NCBI GenBank assembly: GCA_024232855.1
Contig: JAAEPH010000056.1
Coordinates: forward strand, 1 to 61,023
Direction of reading: 5' to 3'
Length of the DNA: 61,023 nt
Origin: Gammaproteobacteria bacterium
GTDB taxonomy: Bacteria; Pseudomonadota; Gammaproteobacteria; GCA-001735895
A program made the position numbers and the translations under genes. Below, piece by piece: positions 28,555-41,940 of the stretch (the first letter of the stretch is position 1; the number at the start of each line of letters is the position of its first letter). The notes under the pieces are model-generated. The model was not told the origin of the DNA, did no database searches, and saw only the letters and a list, made by a program, of their open reading frames with translations.

Positions 28555-29895
28555 TCAGGCTTGTGCGGCATCGGTGACGGTTTTCGCCAGCCGCGCCGCC
28601 AGATCTTCCACCTGGCTCGCGTCCCGCCCCTCGACCATGACCCGGATCAGCGGCTCGGTTCCGGAGGGGCGTAACAGCACGCGGCCGGATTGCGCCAGCT
28701 CTTTTTCGGCCGCTTGCAGCGCATCCTGTATCTGCGGGGACCGATTCAGATCGAGGGGTTTCGAGATCGGCACATTGATCATGGTCTGCGGATAAACAAC
28801 CATCTCGCTGCAGGCTTCGGTAAGCGTCTGTTTATTCCTGATCAGCGCATCCAGTACCTGTAGCGAAGCAATGATGCCGTCACCGGTGGTGGTTTTATCC
28901 AGGCAGATGATGTGCCCCGAGGATTCCCCGCCCAGCTGCCAGTCATTCTGCACCAGTTTTTCCATGACATGGCGATCGCCGACCGCCGCGCGCACGAAGG
29001 GGATATCGGCTTCCTGCAACGCGTGTTCAAAGCCGAGATTGCTCATCACGGTACCAACCACGCCTCCTTTCAGCTGGCCACCGGCGAGCCTGGCGCGGGC
29101 GATGATGAAAAGCAGTTGATCGCCGTTTTTTACCTCGCCGTGTGCATCCATCATCATCACGCGATCGCCGTCACCGTCGAAAGCGATTCCCATATCCGCG
29201 CCATTTTCGAGCACATGGGTGCGCATGCTTTCGGGATGCAGGGCGCCAACCTGATGATTGATGTTCATTCCATTCGGGCTGGTACCGACTTCGATGACCT
29301 CGGCGCCGAGTTCGCGGAACACGGCCGGCGCAATGTGATAGGTTGCCCCGTTGGCGCAGTCGACGACGAGTTTCATGCCGCGCAGGCTGGTATGAAAATC
29401 AATGGAGCTTTTGCAAAACTCGACGTATCGCCCCTTGGCGTCGTCCATGCGGGTGGCCTTGCCGATCTGCTCCGGCTCCACCATGACCAGCGATTGCTCG
29501 AGCACCGCCTCGATCTCGGCCTCGGTTTCATCCGGTAACTTGAAACCATCGCCGTTGAAAAACTTGACACCATCGTCGTGGTAGGGATTGTGCGATGCGC
29601 TGATGACGATACCGGCACTGGCGCGTTGTGACTGCGTAATGTAAGCGATAGCCGGCGTCGGCATGGGTCCCAGTAACATTACATCGAGGCCCGCGGCCGC
29701 GAGCCCGGCTTCGAGAGCCGACTCGAACATGTATCCCGATATCCGCGTATCCTTGCCGATTACCACCTGCCCGTGACTGGACTGTGACAGCACCTTACCC
29801 GCGGCCCAGCCGAGTTTCATGATGAAATCGACCGTCATCGGCGCCTGTCCGACACGCCCGCGGATACCGTCCGTTCCAAAATATTCTCGACTCAT
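28555..29895 (-). CDS. glmM: Phosphoglucosamine mutase
   Basis: Converts glucosamine-6-phosphate to glucosamine-1-phosphate for UDP-GlcNAc and cell-wall synthesis. 446 residues: FGTDGIRG at the start, the phosphoserine motif SASHNP with catalytic Ser101, the metal-binding DGDGDR, sugar-binding GGESSGH and phosphate-binding [10 protein letters not shown] near the end. It overlaps folP by four bases (ATGA) in the usual ftsH-folP-glmM operon. Confidence 0.98.
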   Translation of the reverse strand: MSREYFGTDGIRGRVGQAPMTVDFIMKLGWAAGKVLSQSSHGQVVIGKDTRISGYMFESALEAGLAAAGLDVMLLGPMPTPAIAYITQSQRASAGIVISASHNPYHDDGVKFFNGDGFKLPDETEAEIEAVLEQSLVMVEPEQIGKATRMDDAKGRYVEFCKSSIDFHTSLRGMKLVVDCANGATYHIAPAVFRELGAEVIEVGTSPNGMNINHQVGALHPESMRTHVLENGADMGIAFDGDGDRVMMMDAHGEVKNGDQLLFIIARARLAGGQLKGGVVGTVMSNLGFEHALQEADIPFVRAAVGDRHVMEKLVQNDWQLGGESSGHIICLDKTTTGDGIIASLQVLDALIRNKQTLTEACSEMVVYPQTMINVPISKPLDLNRSPQIQDALQAAEKELAQSGRVLLRPSGTEPLIRVMVEGRDASQVEDLAARLAKTVTDAAQA

Positions 29896-30710
29896 GCTTC
29901 CACCTCGCGCAGTGCCCCGACCATGGCCAGGGCGTCAACGGTTTCCGCGACATCGTGCACGCGCAGGATATCCGCGCCCAGCATCGCCGCCATCACCGCC
30001 ACCGACAGGCTGCCGTAGAGACGCTGATCCGCCGGCTTGTCGAGAATCGCGCCGATCATACCCTTGCGCGACATGCCGACCAGCACGGGCGCTCCGAGCT
30101 TGCGAAATTCCGGCAGCGATTTCAACAATATCAGATTATGCTCGAGGGTTTTACCGAAACCAAACCCGGGATCGATAATGATATTATGTTCTGCGATGCC
30201 GGCATCGAGGGCGGCATCGATGCGGGCGCGTAAGAAACCCAGAACCTCGCCGACGATGTCGTCATAGCTCGGCTTGTGCTGCATGGTTTCGGGCGAACCC
30301 TGCATGTGCATCAAGCAGACCGGAACCGAGAGCTCCGCCGCGACCTGCAGCGAATCTTCCAGTTGCAGGGCCCAGATACTGTTGATGATGTTTGCGCCGG
30401 CATCTACCGCCGCCCGCATTACCACCACCTTATTGGTGTCGATGGAAATCGGAATATCGGAAACCTGCCGAATCGCCTGTATCAAGGGAATGGTGCGTGC
30501 CAGTTCCTGTTGCGGACCTACCGGCAACGAGCCGGGGCGCGTCGATTCACCACCGATGTCGAGGATGTCGGCACCCGCGGCAATCATTTGACGCGCGCCG
30601 GCGAAGGCTTTTTCGATGCTGTCGAATTTACCGCCGTCGGAAAAAGAATCGGGGGTCGTGTTGATGACCCCCATAACCTGAAGTTGGCTGGATATCGTCA
30701 ACTGTGACAT
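29892..30710 (-). CDS. folP: Dihydropteroate synthase
   Basis: Joins p-aminobenzoate to dihydropterin pyrophosphate in folate synthesis; target of sulfonamides. 272-residue TIM barrel with [39 protein letters not shown] and the C-terminal RVHDVAETV. Lies 30 bases after ftsH and overlaps glmM. Standard length and context. Confidence 0.98.
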   Translation of the reverse strand: MSQLTISSQLQVMGVINTTPDSFSDGGKFDSIEKAFAGARQMIAAGADILDIGGESTRPGSLPVGPQQELARTIPLIQAIRQVSDIPISIDTNKVVVMRAAVDAGANIINSIWALQLEDSLQVAAELSVPVCLMHMQGSPETMQHKPSYDDIVGEVLGFLRARIDAALDAGIAEHNIIIDPGFGFGKTLEHNLILLKSLPEFRKLGAPVLVGMSRKGMIGAILDKPADQRLYGSLSVAVMAAMLGADILRVHDVAETVDALAMVGALREVEA

Positions 30711-30730
30711 CGCCTTGCCAGGGCAGAATC

Positions 30731-30744
30731 AAAATGCGGGCTAG
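30731..30744. repeat. Half-element of the CTAG-CCCGC repeat at the ftsH stop codon
   Basis: On the minus strand CTAGCCCGCATTTT begins with the ftsH TAG stop and matches the first ten bases of the ends at 5682 and 50503. Only one end is present; the rest of the element is missing or decayed in the 30-base ftsH-folP gap. Confidence 0.5.
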
Positions 30745-32663
30745 TGCAGTTTGGCCGGATCGAGATCCGGGTCGTCACCGGAACTGACATCCCCCGAAGG
30801 CTCATTCGAAGCAGGTCCCGTTGGCCCATCGTCCGACCAGTCGTCGGGCGGACCCGGCTCCTTGCCATGCATGATCGAATCGATCTGGCCGGCATCGATG
30901 GTTTCGTACTTCATCAACGCGTCCGCCATCAGGTGCAGCTTATCCTCGTTCTTATTGAGGATGTCGACGGAGCGCTGATAATTACGGTCGATGATGGTGC
31001 GAATCTCGGAATCGATCGCCTGCGCGGTCTGGTTGGAAACGGTCTTTTGCTTGCCGTAAGACTTTCCGAGGAAAACCTCACCCTCTTCCTCGCTGTAGGA
31101 TAGCGGACCCATGCGGTCCGACAAACCCCACTGAGTCACCATACTGCGCGCGATGCTGGTGGCGCGTTCTATGTCGTTAGACGCACCCGTGGTCACCGCC
31201 TCGGCGCCAAAAATCAATTGCTCGGCGATGCGCCCGCCAAACAGGCTCGACAGCTGGCTTTCCAGGTGTTGCTTGCTATAGCTGTAGCGGTCGTCTTCGG
31301 GTAAAAACATGGTCACCCCGAGCGCACGCCCCCGTGGAATGATGCTGACCTTGTATACCGGGTCGTGATCGGGCACCAGGCGTCCGACGATGGCATGGCC
31401 CGCTTCGTGGTACGCGGTCAGCTTTTTCTCGTCTTCCTTCATGATCATCGAGCGGCGCTCCGCGCCCATCATGATCTTGTCCTTGGCGCGTTCGAACTCG
31501 GCCATGGTCACCAGTTTCTTGTTGGCGCGCGCGGCAAACAACGCGGCCTCGTTAACCAGGTTGGCCAGATCGGCGCCGGAAAAACCGGGGGTGCCTCGCG
31601 CGATGACCATCGGGTCGACATTCTCTGCCGCCGGCACCTTGCGCATGTGCACCTTGAGAATGTGGGAACGGCCACGCACGTCGGGAAGCGGAACCACCAC
31701 CTGGCGGTCGAAGCGACCGGGACGCAGTAAGGCGGGATCGAGCACATCGGGACGGTTGGTGGCGGCAATCACGATGACGCCTTCGTTGCCTTCGAATCCG
31801 TCCATTTCGACGAGCAGCTGGTTCAGGGTCTGCTCACGCTCGTCATGGCCACCGCCGAGCCCGGCGCCGCGGTGACGCCCGACCGCATCGATTTCGTCGA
31901 TGAATATGATGCAGGGCGAATGTTTTTTCGCCTGATCGAACATATCGCGCACCCGCGACGCACCGACACCGACGAACATTTCGACAAAGTCGGAGCCCGA
32001 AATAGTGAAAAACGGAACCTTTGCCTCACCGGCAATGGCCTTGGCGAGCAGCGTCTTACCGGTACCGGGAGCACCGACCATCAACACGCCGCGCGGAATC
32101 TTACCGCCGAGTTTCTGAAACTTGGAAGGTTCGCGTAAAAATTCGACCAGTTCAGCCACCTCTTCCTTGGCTTCATCGACACCCGCAACATCGTTAAAGG
32201 TGATGTTGATCTGGTCTTCGCCGAGCAGGCGCGCCTTGCTTTTACCGAACGACATCGCGCCGCGGCCACCGCCACCGCCCTGCATCTGGCGCATGAAAAA
32301 TATCCACAGGCCGATCAGTACGACAAACGGGAACCAGCTGATAAACATGTGACCGAGCAAGGAAGGCTGCTCAGGTGGTTTTCCGAGGATGGCGACGTTG
32401 GCGCGCTCCAGGTCACCGATCAGGGCGCTGTTATTGGTTTCGGGGCTGTAGGTGGAAAACGGCGATCCAGAGACCAGTTTACCATCGATATTCTGCCCTT
32501 CGATGGTGACTTCACGTACCTGGCCCTGCTTGACCTGGGTCAGGAAATCCGAGTAAATCAGGGTTTGCGCACTGGAGCTGCGATCACCAAAACTGTGGAA
32601 CACGGATAGCAGCACCACCGCGATGACAGCCCACAATACTAAATTCTTGACTACGTCGTTCAC
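30741..32663 (-). CDS. ftsH: ATP-dependent zinc metalloprotease FtsH
   Basis: Membrane-anchored hexameric AAA protease degrading misfolded membrane proteins and regulators such as LpxC and sigma32 in relatives. 640 residues: transmembrane helices at about 7-24 and 103-122 around a periplasmic domain, Walker A GAPGTGKT at 197-204, IIFIDEIDA, the SRH region RPGRFDRQ, and the zinc site HEAGH at 419-423. Start is GTG. The C-terminal tail is rich in Pro/Asp/Ser. The stop TAG is part of a repeat end. Confidence 0.98.
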   Translation of the reverse strand: MNDVVKNLVLWAVIAVVLLSVFHSFGDRSSSAQTLIYSDFLTQVKQGQVREVTIEGQNIDGKLVSGSPFSTYSPETNNSALIGDLERANVAILGKPPEQPSLLGHMFISWFPFVVLIGLWIFFMRQMQGGGGGRGAMSFGKSKARLLGEDQINITFNDVAGVDEAKEEVAELVEFLREPSKFQKLGGKIPRGVLMVGAPGTGKTLLAKAIAGEAKVPFFTISGSDFVEMFVGVGASRVRDMFDQAKKHSPCIIFIDEIDAVGRHRGAGLGGGHDEREQTLNQLLVEMDGFEGNEGVIVIAATNRPDVLDPALLRPGRFDRQVVVPLPDVRGRSHILKVHMRKVPAAENVDPMVIARGTPGFSGADLANLVNEAALFAARANKKLVTMAEFERAKDKIMMGAERRSMIMKEDEKKLTAYHEAGHAIVGRLVPDHDPVYKVSIIPRGRALGVTMFLPEDDRYSYSKQHLESQLSSLFGGRIAEQLIFGAEAVTTGASNDIERATSIARSMVTQWGLSDRMGPLSYSEEEGEVFLGKSYGKQKTVSNQTAQAIDSEIRTIIDRNYQRSVDILNKNEDKLHLMADALMKYETIDAGQIDSIMHGKEPGPPDDWSDDGPTGPASNEPSGDVSSGDDPDLDPAKLH

Positions 32664-32756
32664 TTATTAAACACCTGTTTGGCTCGTTTACAGCCTTATC
32701 CGGTTCATTATTACCGCTATTATCTGCAGATACTAGCGCATTTTCCCTGTGCCGGC

Positions 32757-33374
32757 CTATCTAAGGCCGTCACAAATCGCATAAATTTCACGCGATCTCG
32801 ACCTCGATGCATCGGGCTTGCGTAACTTGACTGTCTTGAATCGACGTCGAAATGACGAAATCAGGTCATCGCAACCCGCACCCTGAAATATTTTGACCAC
32901 GAATACACCGTTTGCATTCAAAAAATCTCCGGCAAGGTCAAAGGCGAGTTCCGCCAGGTAGATTGACTTCGGCTGGTCGACGCTGTCCATTCCACTCAAG
33001 TTGGGGGCCATATCCGATAAAACAAGATCAAATCGACTCTCGCCGACAATCGCCAGCAAGCGATCGAGTGTTTCCTGCTCGGTAAAATCGCCCTGCTGGA
33101 ACTCGACGCCAGCGATGGGTTCTATCGGCAACAGGTCGAGCGCGATGATCCTGCCGCGGTCACCGACTATGCGACTCGCATACTCGCTCCATCCCCCGGG
33201 CGCCGCGCCAAGGTCGAGCACCAGCTGTCCCGGTTTCAAAACATGGTCCCGACGCTGGATTTCCTCGAGCTTGAAGACCGCGCGCGAGCGAAAGCCCTGC
33301 GCGCGCGCCTTCAGCACATACTCGTCCTGGTGATGTTCCTGCAACCAGCGTTTGCTAGATTTCGAACGTGACAT
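32757..33374 (-). CDS. rlmE: 23S rRNA 2'-O-ribose methyltransferase RlmE
   Basis: SAM-dependent methyltransferase that modifies U2552 in the A-loop of 23S rRNA. 205 residues with FKLEEIQRRDHVLKPGQLVLDLGAAPGGWSEY (SAM motif I), LSDMAPNLSGM (catalytic Asp) and a C-terminal VVKIFQGAG lysine. Heads the rlmE-ftsH-folP-glmM series and is divergent from yhbY, which is the conserved arrangement. Confidence 0.97.
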   Translation of the reverse strand: MSRSKSSKRWLQEHHQDEYVLKARAQGFRSRAVFKLEEIQRRDHVLKPGQLVLDLGAAPGGWSEYASRIVGDRGRIIALDLLPIEPIAGVEFQQGDFTEQETLDRLLAIVGESRFDLVLSDMAPNLSGMDSVDQPKSIYLAELAFDLAGDFLNANGVFVVKIFQGAGCDDLISSFRRRFKTVKLRKPDASRSRSREIYAICDGLR

Positions 33375-33487
33375 GGCCTGAATTTTGCCTCATCCCGTGG
33401 GTATCCCGCAATCGACCCGGGACCAACCGTTGCGCTGTGCTAACATGCGCGTTTTCGGCTGCCGCCAGCGCAACGATAATGGATGAA

Positions 33488-33817
33488 ATGGAACTAAGTA
33501 ACGCACAGATCAAAAGGCTACGCGGGGAGGGCCATCGGCTTAAGTTGAAGCCGGTCGTCACCATCGGTCAGAAGGGCCTCGGCGAGAATCTGCATAACGA
33601 AATCGAAATGGCGTTGAATCATCATGAATTGCTCAAACTGCGCATCCCGGGCGACGACAAGTCCGGCAAGCGAGAACTGGCCAAATTGCTGTGCGAGCAT
33701 CACCAGGCGAACCTTGTCGAAGCCATTGGCAACGTCATCGTGATTTACCGCTGCAATCCCGAAACCGACCGCTTTACGAAACTGCTGGGCCTGGCTACTT
33801 ATAGTGAATCGCGGTAA
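33488..33817 (+). CDS. yhbY: CRM-domain RNA-binding protein YhbY
   Basis: Small CRM-domain protein that associates with pre-50S ribosomal particles. 109 residues beginning [19 protein letters not shown], followed by the fold's hallmark [13 protein letters not shown], GxxG-like loop and [11 protein letters not shown]. An ATG three codons upstream is possible; this one has GGATGA just before it. Transcribed divergently from rlmE; its last 23 bases overlap the 3' end of greA on the other strand. Confidence 0.95.
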   Translation: MELSNAQIKRLRGEGHRLKLKPVVTIGQKGLGENLHNEIEMALNHHELLKLRIPGDDKSGKRELAKLLCEHHQANLVEAIGNVIVIYRCNPETDRFTKLLGLATYSESR

Positions 33818-34267
33818 TCGCGTATTCCATGGCGCCGCTGGGCGCTTCGACAACGATATCTTCGCCCTCCTCCTTGCCGATCAGCGCGCGCGCAATCGGC
33901 GAACTGATCGCGATTCGGTTTTCGTTGATATCGGCTTCGATATCGCCGACGATCTGGTAAGCGACCTCGTCATCGGTCGCCATGTTGAGCAGTTCAACGG
34001 TACAGCCAAAGACGACGCGATCGCTCTGGGCGATCCGGGTAATATCGATAATCTGGGCGTTCGACAAGGCCGCTTCGAGTTCGGCAATGCGTCCTTCGAC
34101 GAATCCCTGTTCCTCGCGCGCGGCGTGATACTCGGCATTTTCTTTCAGGTCACCATGCTCCCGCGCCGTCGCTATGGCTTCGATGACGGCCGGTCTCTTC
34201 ACTGACTTGAGTTCTTTCAATTCCGACTTGAGCCTTTCCGAGCCCGCAGCCGTGAGCGGTATTTGAT

Positions 34268-34271
<4 letters not shown>
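33795..34271 (-). CDS. greA: Transcription elongation factor GreA
   Basis: Stimulates RNA cleavage by backtracked RNA polymerase. 158 residues: an N-terminal coiled coil ([35 protein letters not shown]) with acidic tip residues D and E, and a C-terminal FKBP-like domain ending in [18 protein letters not shown] [14 protein letters not shown]. It overlaps carB by four bases, completing carA-carB-greA, and converges on yhbY. Confidence 0.98.
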
Positions 34272-37494
<3,223 letters not shown>

Positions 37495-37495
<1 letters not shown>

Positions 37496-38640
37496 CAGGT
37501 GCTCCCCGCGCGCGACTGCTGCGCCGCGATCAAATCAAAAAAGCGATCGAACATCGGCGCCACGTCATGCGGCCCTGGACTCGCCTCGGGATGTCCCTGA
37601 AAGCTGAAGGCGGCTTTGTCGGTTCGCTCCACGGCCTGCAGACTGCCATCAAACAGGGACCTGTGTGTCGCCTTCAGGGTCTGCGGGAGGCTGTCTTCAT
37701 CGACGGCGAAACCGTGGTTCTGACTTGTGATCATGACTTCTCCAGTCGCCAGCTCCTGCACCGGGTGATTTGCGCCATGGTGGCCGAACTTCATCTTCAT
37801 CGAGCGCGCGCCACTGGCGAGCGCAAGCAACTGGTGACCCAGGCAGATACCGAAAATCGGTATATCGGTCTGCAATATCCTGCCGATCGCTTCGATGGCA
37901 TAACCACAAGGTTCCGGATCGCCGGGCCCGTTAGACAGGAACACGCCGTCCGGATTCATTGCCAGCACCTCGTCCGCCGGGGTTTTGGCGGGCACCACGG
38001 TAACTCGAGCGCCACGCTCGGCAAGCATGCAGAGGATATTCTTCTTGATGCCGTAGTCATATGCGACGACATGACAATGGATTGTGGAACAGTCCTGATA
38101 TCCACCCTCGAGCGACCAGGTCGATTGCTGCCAGGTGTAATTCTTGTCCGTGCTCACCACCTGCGCCAGATCGCATCCGGCGAGGCCGCCGAAATCGCGC
38201 GCGGCGGCGACGGCCGTATCGGCGGATATCTCGTCGCCGGCGACAATCGCGCCCGACTGCGCACCCTGATCGCGCAACAGACGGGTCAGTTTGCGCGTAT
38301 CGATATCGGAAATCGCGACGACTCCGTGCTTTTTCAGGTAATCCTGCAGGCTGCCCTGGCTGCGCCAGTTACTCGCCAGCAAGGGCAAGTCGCGAATGAT
38401 CAGTCCGCTGGCGTGAATCTGCGTCGCTTCTTCGTCTTCGCTGTTGATACCGGTATTGCCGATATGTGGGTAAGTCAGAGTTATCAGTTGTTGGCAATAG
38501 GACGGGTCGGTCAGAATTTCCTGGTACCCGGTCATCGCCGTGTTGAATACCACTTCGCCGGCCGCTACGCCATCGGCGCCGATTGACCTGCCGCTAAACA
38601 GGGTTCCATCTTGCAGGGCTAATAAGGCTGGTTTAGACAC
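37495..38640 (-). CDS. carA: Carbamoyl-phosphate synthase small subunit
   Basis: Glutaminase subunit that passes ammonia to CarB. The start is the GTG at 38638-38640 ([13 protein letters not shown]), with GGAG five bases before it, giving 381 residues like E. coli CarA. An in-frame ATG 40 codons upstream exists but would add a tail without homology. Class I amidotransferase residues are present: Cys266 in FGICLGHQ, then the His/Glu pair near the C-terminus. The leader contains a small hairpin (GAACCG-T-CGGTTC, 38686-38698) of unknown role. Unlike many gammaproteobacteria, dapB is not its upstream neighbour. Confidence 0.97.
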
Positions 38641-38857
38641 AAAATCTCCATACTCAAAAAAATGCGCGCGCACGAAAATTGGGTTGAACCGTCGGTTCCT
38701 CCCATCGATAAATTCGTTAAGAGTCAACGCTGCGAGGGCAGCATCTTCTTGAACGCGCATTCTATGACGATTACCCTTATGAGTCTACGCTCGCCTTAAA
38801 AATTTGCTAAATTAGGCGGATTCAGCAATGCCGTCACCAACCCACGGGAATACGCTC

Positions 38858-39760
38858 ATGAATCACTTTGCGCGAGCCGTCGCCTACGTGCTGCTCGCGA
38901 TCCTGTTGTTCGATTTACAGGGAGTCTTCATCAAATTCCTGGGGGCGCGTTACCCGGTACAGCAGCTGGCGGGTTTTCGCAATATTTTCGGCCTGATCCC
39001 AAGCCTGCTGGTGCTGCTGCTGTCGCACGACTGGCACTCCCGCGGGCGCATGTTGAAAATCCGCCAATGGCGCCTCGGTTTACTTCGCGGCCTTTTCATC
39101 GCCGTCGCACAGTTCTGCTTTTACCTGTCGATAACCAAAATGGCCCTGGCGACGGCTACAACGCTGACCTATATCAGCCCGGTGCTGATAACGATGCTTT
39201 CGATCCCGATCCTCAGGCACAGCGTCGGCCTGTGGCGATGGCTGGCGGTCGTCGTCGGTTTTGTGGGCGTGCTGATAATCATGGCGCCCGGCAGCGAAGT
39301 CTTCACCCCCTACAGCCTGCTTCCCGTCGTCGCGGCCTTCGGATACTCCCTGTCAACCGTTTGCGTTCGACTTTTCGACGGGCACAATCCGACCGCCCTG
39401 ATCAACATGTACGCCTCCGCGGGGGCGCTGCTCGGGTCACTGGCGATACTGTTCGCCACCAGCGGATACCAGACGGTCGAATCGTTACAGGACTGGGGGA
39501 TGCTGCTGTCCACGGGCATGGTTGGCGGATTCGCGGTACTGGCCCTGATCAACGCCTACCGGCTGGCGCGGCCCTCCAGCCTGTCGCCCTTCGAGTACTT
39601 CGGCATACCCTTCGCCTTTATTCTGGGCTGGCTGTTTTTTGACGAGGCGCCCTTCGAGCAATTGATCCCCGGCGTATTCCTGATCGTGGCGGGCGGCATG
39701 TTGATCGCCTGGCGCGAGCGTAAAAAGCACATCGAAACCACACCCGCCCACACCGAATAA
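38858..39760 (+). CDS. EamA/DMT-family inner-membrane transporter
   Basis: A ten-helix drug/metabolite-transporter protein with two EamA repeats (about residues 5-135 and 145-280). Features of the family are FDLQGVFIKFLG in helix 1, the helix-end ATATTLTYISPVLITMLSIPIL and the second-repeat counterpart RPSSLSPFEYFGIPFAFILGWLFFDE. Substrate cannot be told. The start is either the ATG here or one ten codons upstream; the upstream copy has AGGCGG near it. Divergent from carA, and followed by a strong hairpin shared with the convergent kinase gene. Confidence 0.88.
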   Translation: MNHFARAVAYVLLAILLFDLQGVFIKFLGARYPVQQLAGFRNIFGLIPSLLVLLLSHDWHSRGRMLKIRQWRLGLLRGLFIAVAQFCFYLSITKMALATATTLTYISPVLITMLSIPILRHSVGLWRWLAVVVGFVGVLIIMAPGSEVFTPYSLLPVVAAFGYSLSTVCVRLFDGHNPTALINMYASAGALLGSLAILFATSGYQTVESLQDWGMLLSTGMVGGFAVLALINAYRLARPSSLSPFEYFGIPFAFILGWLFFDEAPFEQLIPGVFLIVAGGMLIAWRERKKHIETTPAHTE

Positions 39761-39795
39761 CGTCAATCCAATTGTCACAGCAGGTAGTTAAAAGA

Positions 39796-39947
39796 GGTTC
39801 TCGGTAGAGTAGGGGCCAGGCGAAACCTGGCCCCTACTCTACCGAGAACCTGTCCGGGAAGCATCCGCGCCTCTGCGCCTCCGCGAGAACCTTCCTGGTA
39901 AATGTCCGCGCCTCCGCGAGAACCTGCCCGGGAGCATCCGCGGTCTA
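39796..39947. repeat. Composite repeat: 55-base perfect hairpin plus CTAAC-ended tail
   Basis: 39796-39850 is a perfect palindrome: 25-base arms (beginning GGTTCTCGGTAGAGTAGGGG) around a CGAAA loop. It continues with GC-rich units of the CGCCTCCGCGAGAACCT type, repeated twice, and ends AGCATCCGCGGTCTAAC, in which the kinase stop codon is embedded. The gap lies between two convergent genes, so the hairpin may end or protect transcripts from both sides. There is no T-run, so it is not a classical terminator. Confidence 0.88.
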
Positions 39948-41546
39948 ACGCTGCTGCATGCGCCCGCGCAGCTGGGATTCACAGAACTCGATCGAAGTCA
40001 GCATCTGCTGGGCGTCGGCGAATCGCATATAGGCCTTTTTCTGCAGCGCCTTGTTGATCACCTCGACAAGTCCCGGCGGCAGCGTCAGGTGTTTCAGGTC
40101 AGGCTCGTGGTTGACGATATTCTTCTTCAGCTCGGGCAGGTTGTCACCGGCAAAGGGCTGGTGACCGGTGAGTAAATGGCAAAGTGTCACCGCCAGCGAA
40201 AACAGATCGGAACGCCCATCCAGTTTTCTGCCCTCGAGTTGTTCCGGTGACATGTAAGCCGGCGTTCCGACAATCATCTTATCGCTCTGCTGCTGTCGAT
40301 AATCGCTATAGGCGGCGCCGAAGTCGGTCAGGATATAGGTATCACGCCTGCTATCGTACATGATATTGGCGGGCTTTGTGTCACCGTGAATGACGTCATG
40401 ACTGTGCGTCACGGCTAGCGCGCGCAACATATCCTTCGATACCCGAATACACTCCTCAACCGTCAGGTACTCGCGTCTGCGTAAGCGCGACGACATCGAG
40501 TAACCGGAGATATAGTCCATCGCGATGTAAGCGTTATCGCCAAGCATTTCAGCGTCGTGAATCTTGACGATATTGCGGTGTTCCAGCTGGGATACGATCA
40601 CCGCCTCGTGCAGCCAGTGCCTGGCGCGGTCGCGTTCCAGCTTTTCCTCCTTGTGTACGCGCATCACCTTGAGGGCGACGCGATTGTGTGAGCGCTGATC
40701 GGTTGCCTCGTACATGACCGATGTAGAACCCTTGGCGATTTTGCGCAGCAGGCGATAGTTGCCGATCATCGGCAACTCGGGTTCGGCGATCGGCAGCGAT
40801 TTACCCAGCTTGAGCAGAATCGTCCGGTTCCTGTGAATCTCCTCGATGCGAGCGACGAAATCACCGAGCCCCGGATCGTATTTCGACAGCCAGTGATAGA
40901 GGTTGAGGGCACTTGCCCAGTGCTTACCCGATTCCAGCAACATACCCAGCTCGTAACCGACCTCCAGCATGTCGTCACTGTAGGGACATTGCTTGAGCAT
41001 GGTCAGGGCAGTTCGATAATCTTCGCTTTCGATACGCGCCCGCACATCTGCCAGGCTGACGGCATTGCGTTCGACCAGAATTGACATCGCCATGCCCTGG
41101 TAGAGGTCGATCATCCAGTAAAAAATGGAAACCAGCAGCATGACCAGTGCCGGAAACATGACCGGCAGGAAGCGCTGAAAAAATACCGCGAGCATGACTT
41201 CCAGCATTAGCAGGCCGAACAGAATCAGGATCACTGTGAGAATCGAAATCACGTTGGTGCGGGAACGGGTGTAGCAACGCACGTAAACCGCCAGCACCAG
41301 TCCGTAAACCAGCAGCAGAATCCACTGCGGTGCATGCTGGATCGACTGGATCGCGACCAGCTCGCGATCCGCCGGCTGCAATGCGACGATGTGGAGAAAC
41401 AGATCGTACTCGAAGTTCGACACCGTCGAGGTCAGGCTCAGCAGGAAGGTGAAGCCCCACAGAATTGAGGTCAGTCCCAGTTGCCAGGCTCTGGATTTGA
41501 AACTAAACAAGGCGTGTCGGTCAGGTTGATTCGGGAATGAGATCAT
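39945..41546 (-). CDS. Membrane serine/threonine protein kinase, CHASE2 type lacking the sensor loop
   Basis: Start is ATG at 41544-41546, giving 533 residues. Residues 20-45 form a membrane helix followed by NFEYDLF and RELVAI, which resemble the opening of a CHASE2 domain, but the large extracytoplasmic part is missing and three more helices (75-150) follow at once. Residues 165-240 form a TPR-like helical region of the kind that precedes the kinase in CHASE2 kinases. Kinase domain 262-525: ATP lysine Lys293 (VALKVM), catalytic HGD at 387-389 in place of HRD, DFG at 408-410, and YMSPEQLEG. So it is a non-RD kinase with the catalytic residues otherwise complete. Substrate unknown; the stop codon lies in a repeat end. 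Confidence 0.85.
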   Translation of the reverse strand: MISFPNQPDRHALFSFKSRAWQLGLTSILWGFTFLLSLTSTVSNFEYDLFLHIVALQPADRELVAIQSIQHAPQWILLLVYGLVLAVYVRCYTRSRTNVISILTVILILFGLLMLEVMLAVFFQRFLPVMFPALVMLLVSIFYWMIDLYQGMAMSILVERNAVSLADVRARIESEDYRTALTMLKQCPYSDDMLEVGYELGMLLESGKHWASALNLYHWLSKYDPGLGDFVARIEEIHRNRTILLKLGKSLPIAEPELPMIGNYRLLRKIAKGSTSVMYEATDQRSHNRVALKVMRVHKEEKLERDRARHWLHEAVIVSQLEHRNIVKIHDAEMLGDNAYIAMDYISGYSMSSRLRRREYLTVEECIRVSKDMLRALAVTHSHDVIHGDTKPANIMYDSRRDTYILTDFGAAYSDYRQQQSDKMIVGTPAYMSPEQLEGRKLDGRSDLFSLAVTLCHLLTGHQPFAGDNLPELKKNIVNHEPDLKHLTLPPGLVEVINKALQKKAYMRFADAQQMLTSIEFCESQLRGRMQQR

Positions 41547-41587
41547 GCGATAGATCGGCAATCGACGCAAATCCTGCCTGTATGCGG

Positions 41588-41837
41588 GCTAACCCGCACA
41601 TCTCACCGATTTCCTGCTGCGGACGCTTCCTTGGAGGGGTTCTCGCAGAGGCGCGGAGAGCGCAGGGCGCGCGGAGGGTATTTTGCAGGGTGTGTGCCTG
41701 GGCATCTCTGACGCAGACTTCGATAACTTCTTTATCCCCCGCCCCCCCGGCGCTCACTGCGCTCTCCGCGTCTCTGCGAGAACCTTTACTGAAGTAGTCC
41801 CGCGTCGTGGACCTGCTGGTGACAAATGCGGGCTAGA
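41588..41837. repeat. 250-base mosaic element with CTAR-CCCGC ends and nested inverted repeat
   Basis: Left end CTAACCCGCACATCTCACCG continues with ATTTCC; right end is ATGCGGGCTAG. Inside is a second imperfect inverted repeat: GGTTCTCGCAGAGGCGCGGA at about 41639 and its near-complement ending at about 41783 (TCTGCGAGAACC). It fills most of the 394-base gap between the divergent kinase and adenosyltransferase genes, where promoters for both must also lie. No coding capacity. Confidence 0.75.
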
Positions 41838-41940
41838 CATCGCTAACAGGATTTCCGACTATAACGTTCTGGTCCCAGGCCGGTGGCTAACCTGGAATGG
41901 CAAACCACTCCACATTCATCGCAGACTAGAGTTTCGGATT

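Noticed and set aside
39851..39947. CRISPR-like array in the repeated CGCCTCCGCGAGAACCT units
   Set aside because: Only two or three irregular units, no constant spacer length, no cas genes; it is part of the mosaic palindromic repeat.
41838..41940. Cobalamin riboswitch ahead of the adenosyltransferase
   Set aside because: The ~100 bases between the repeat and the gene are too short for one and I see no B12-box-like core; adenosyltransferases are often not under riboswitch control.
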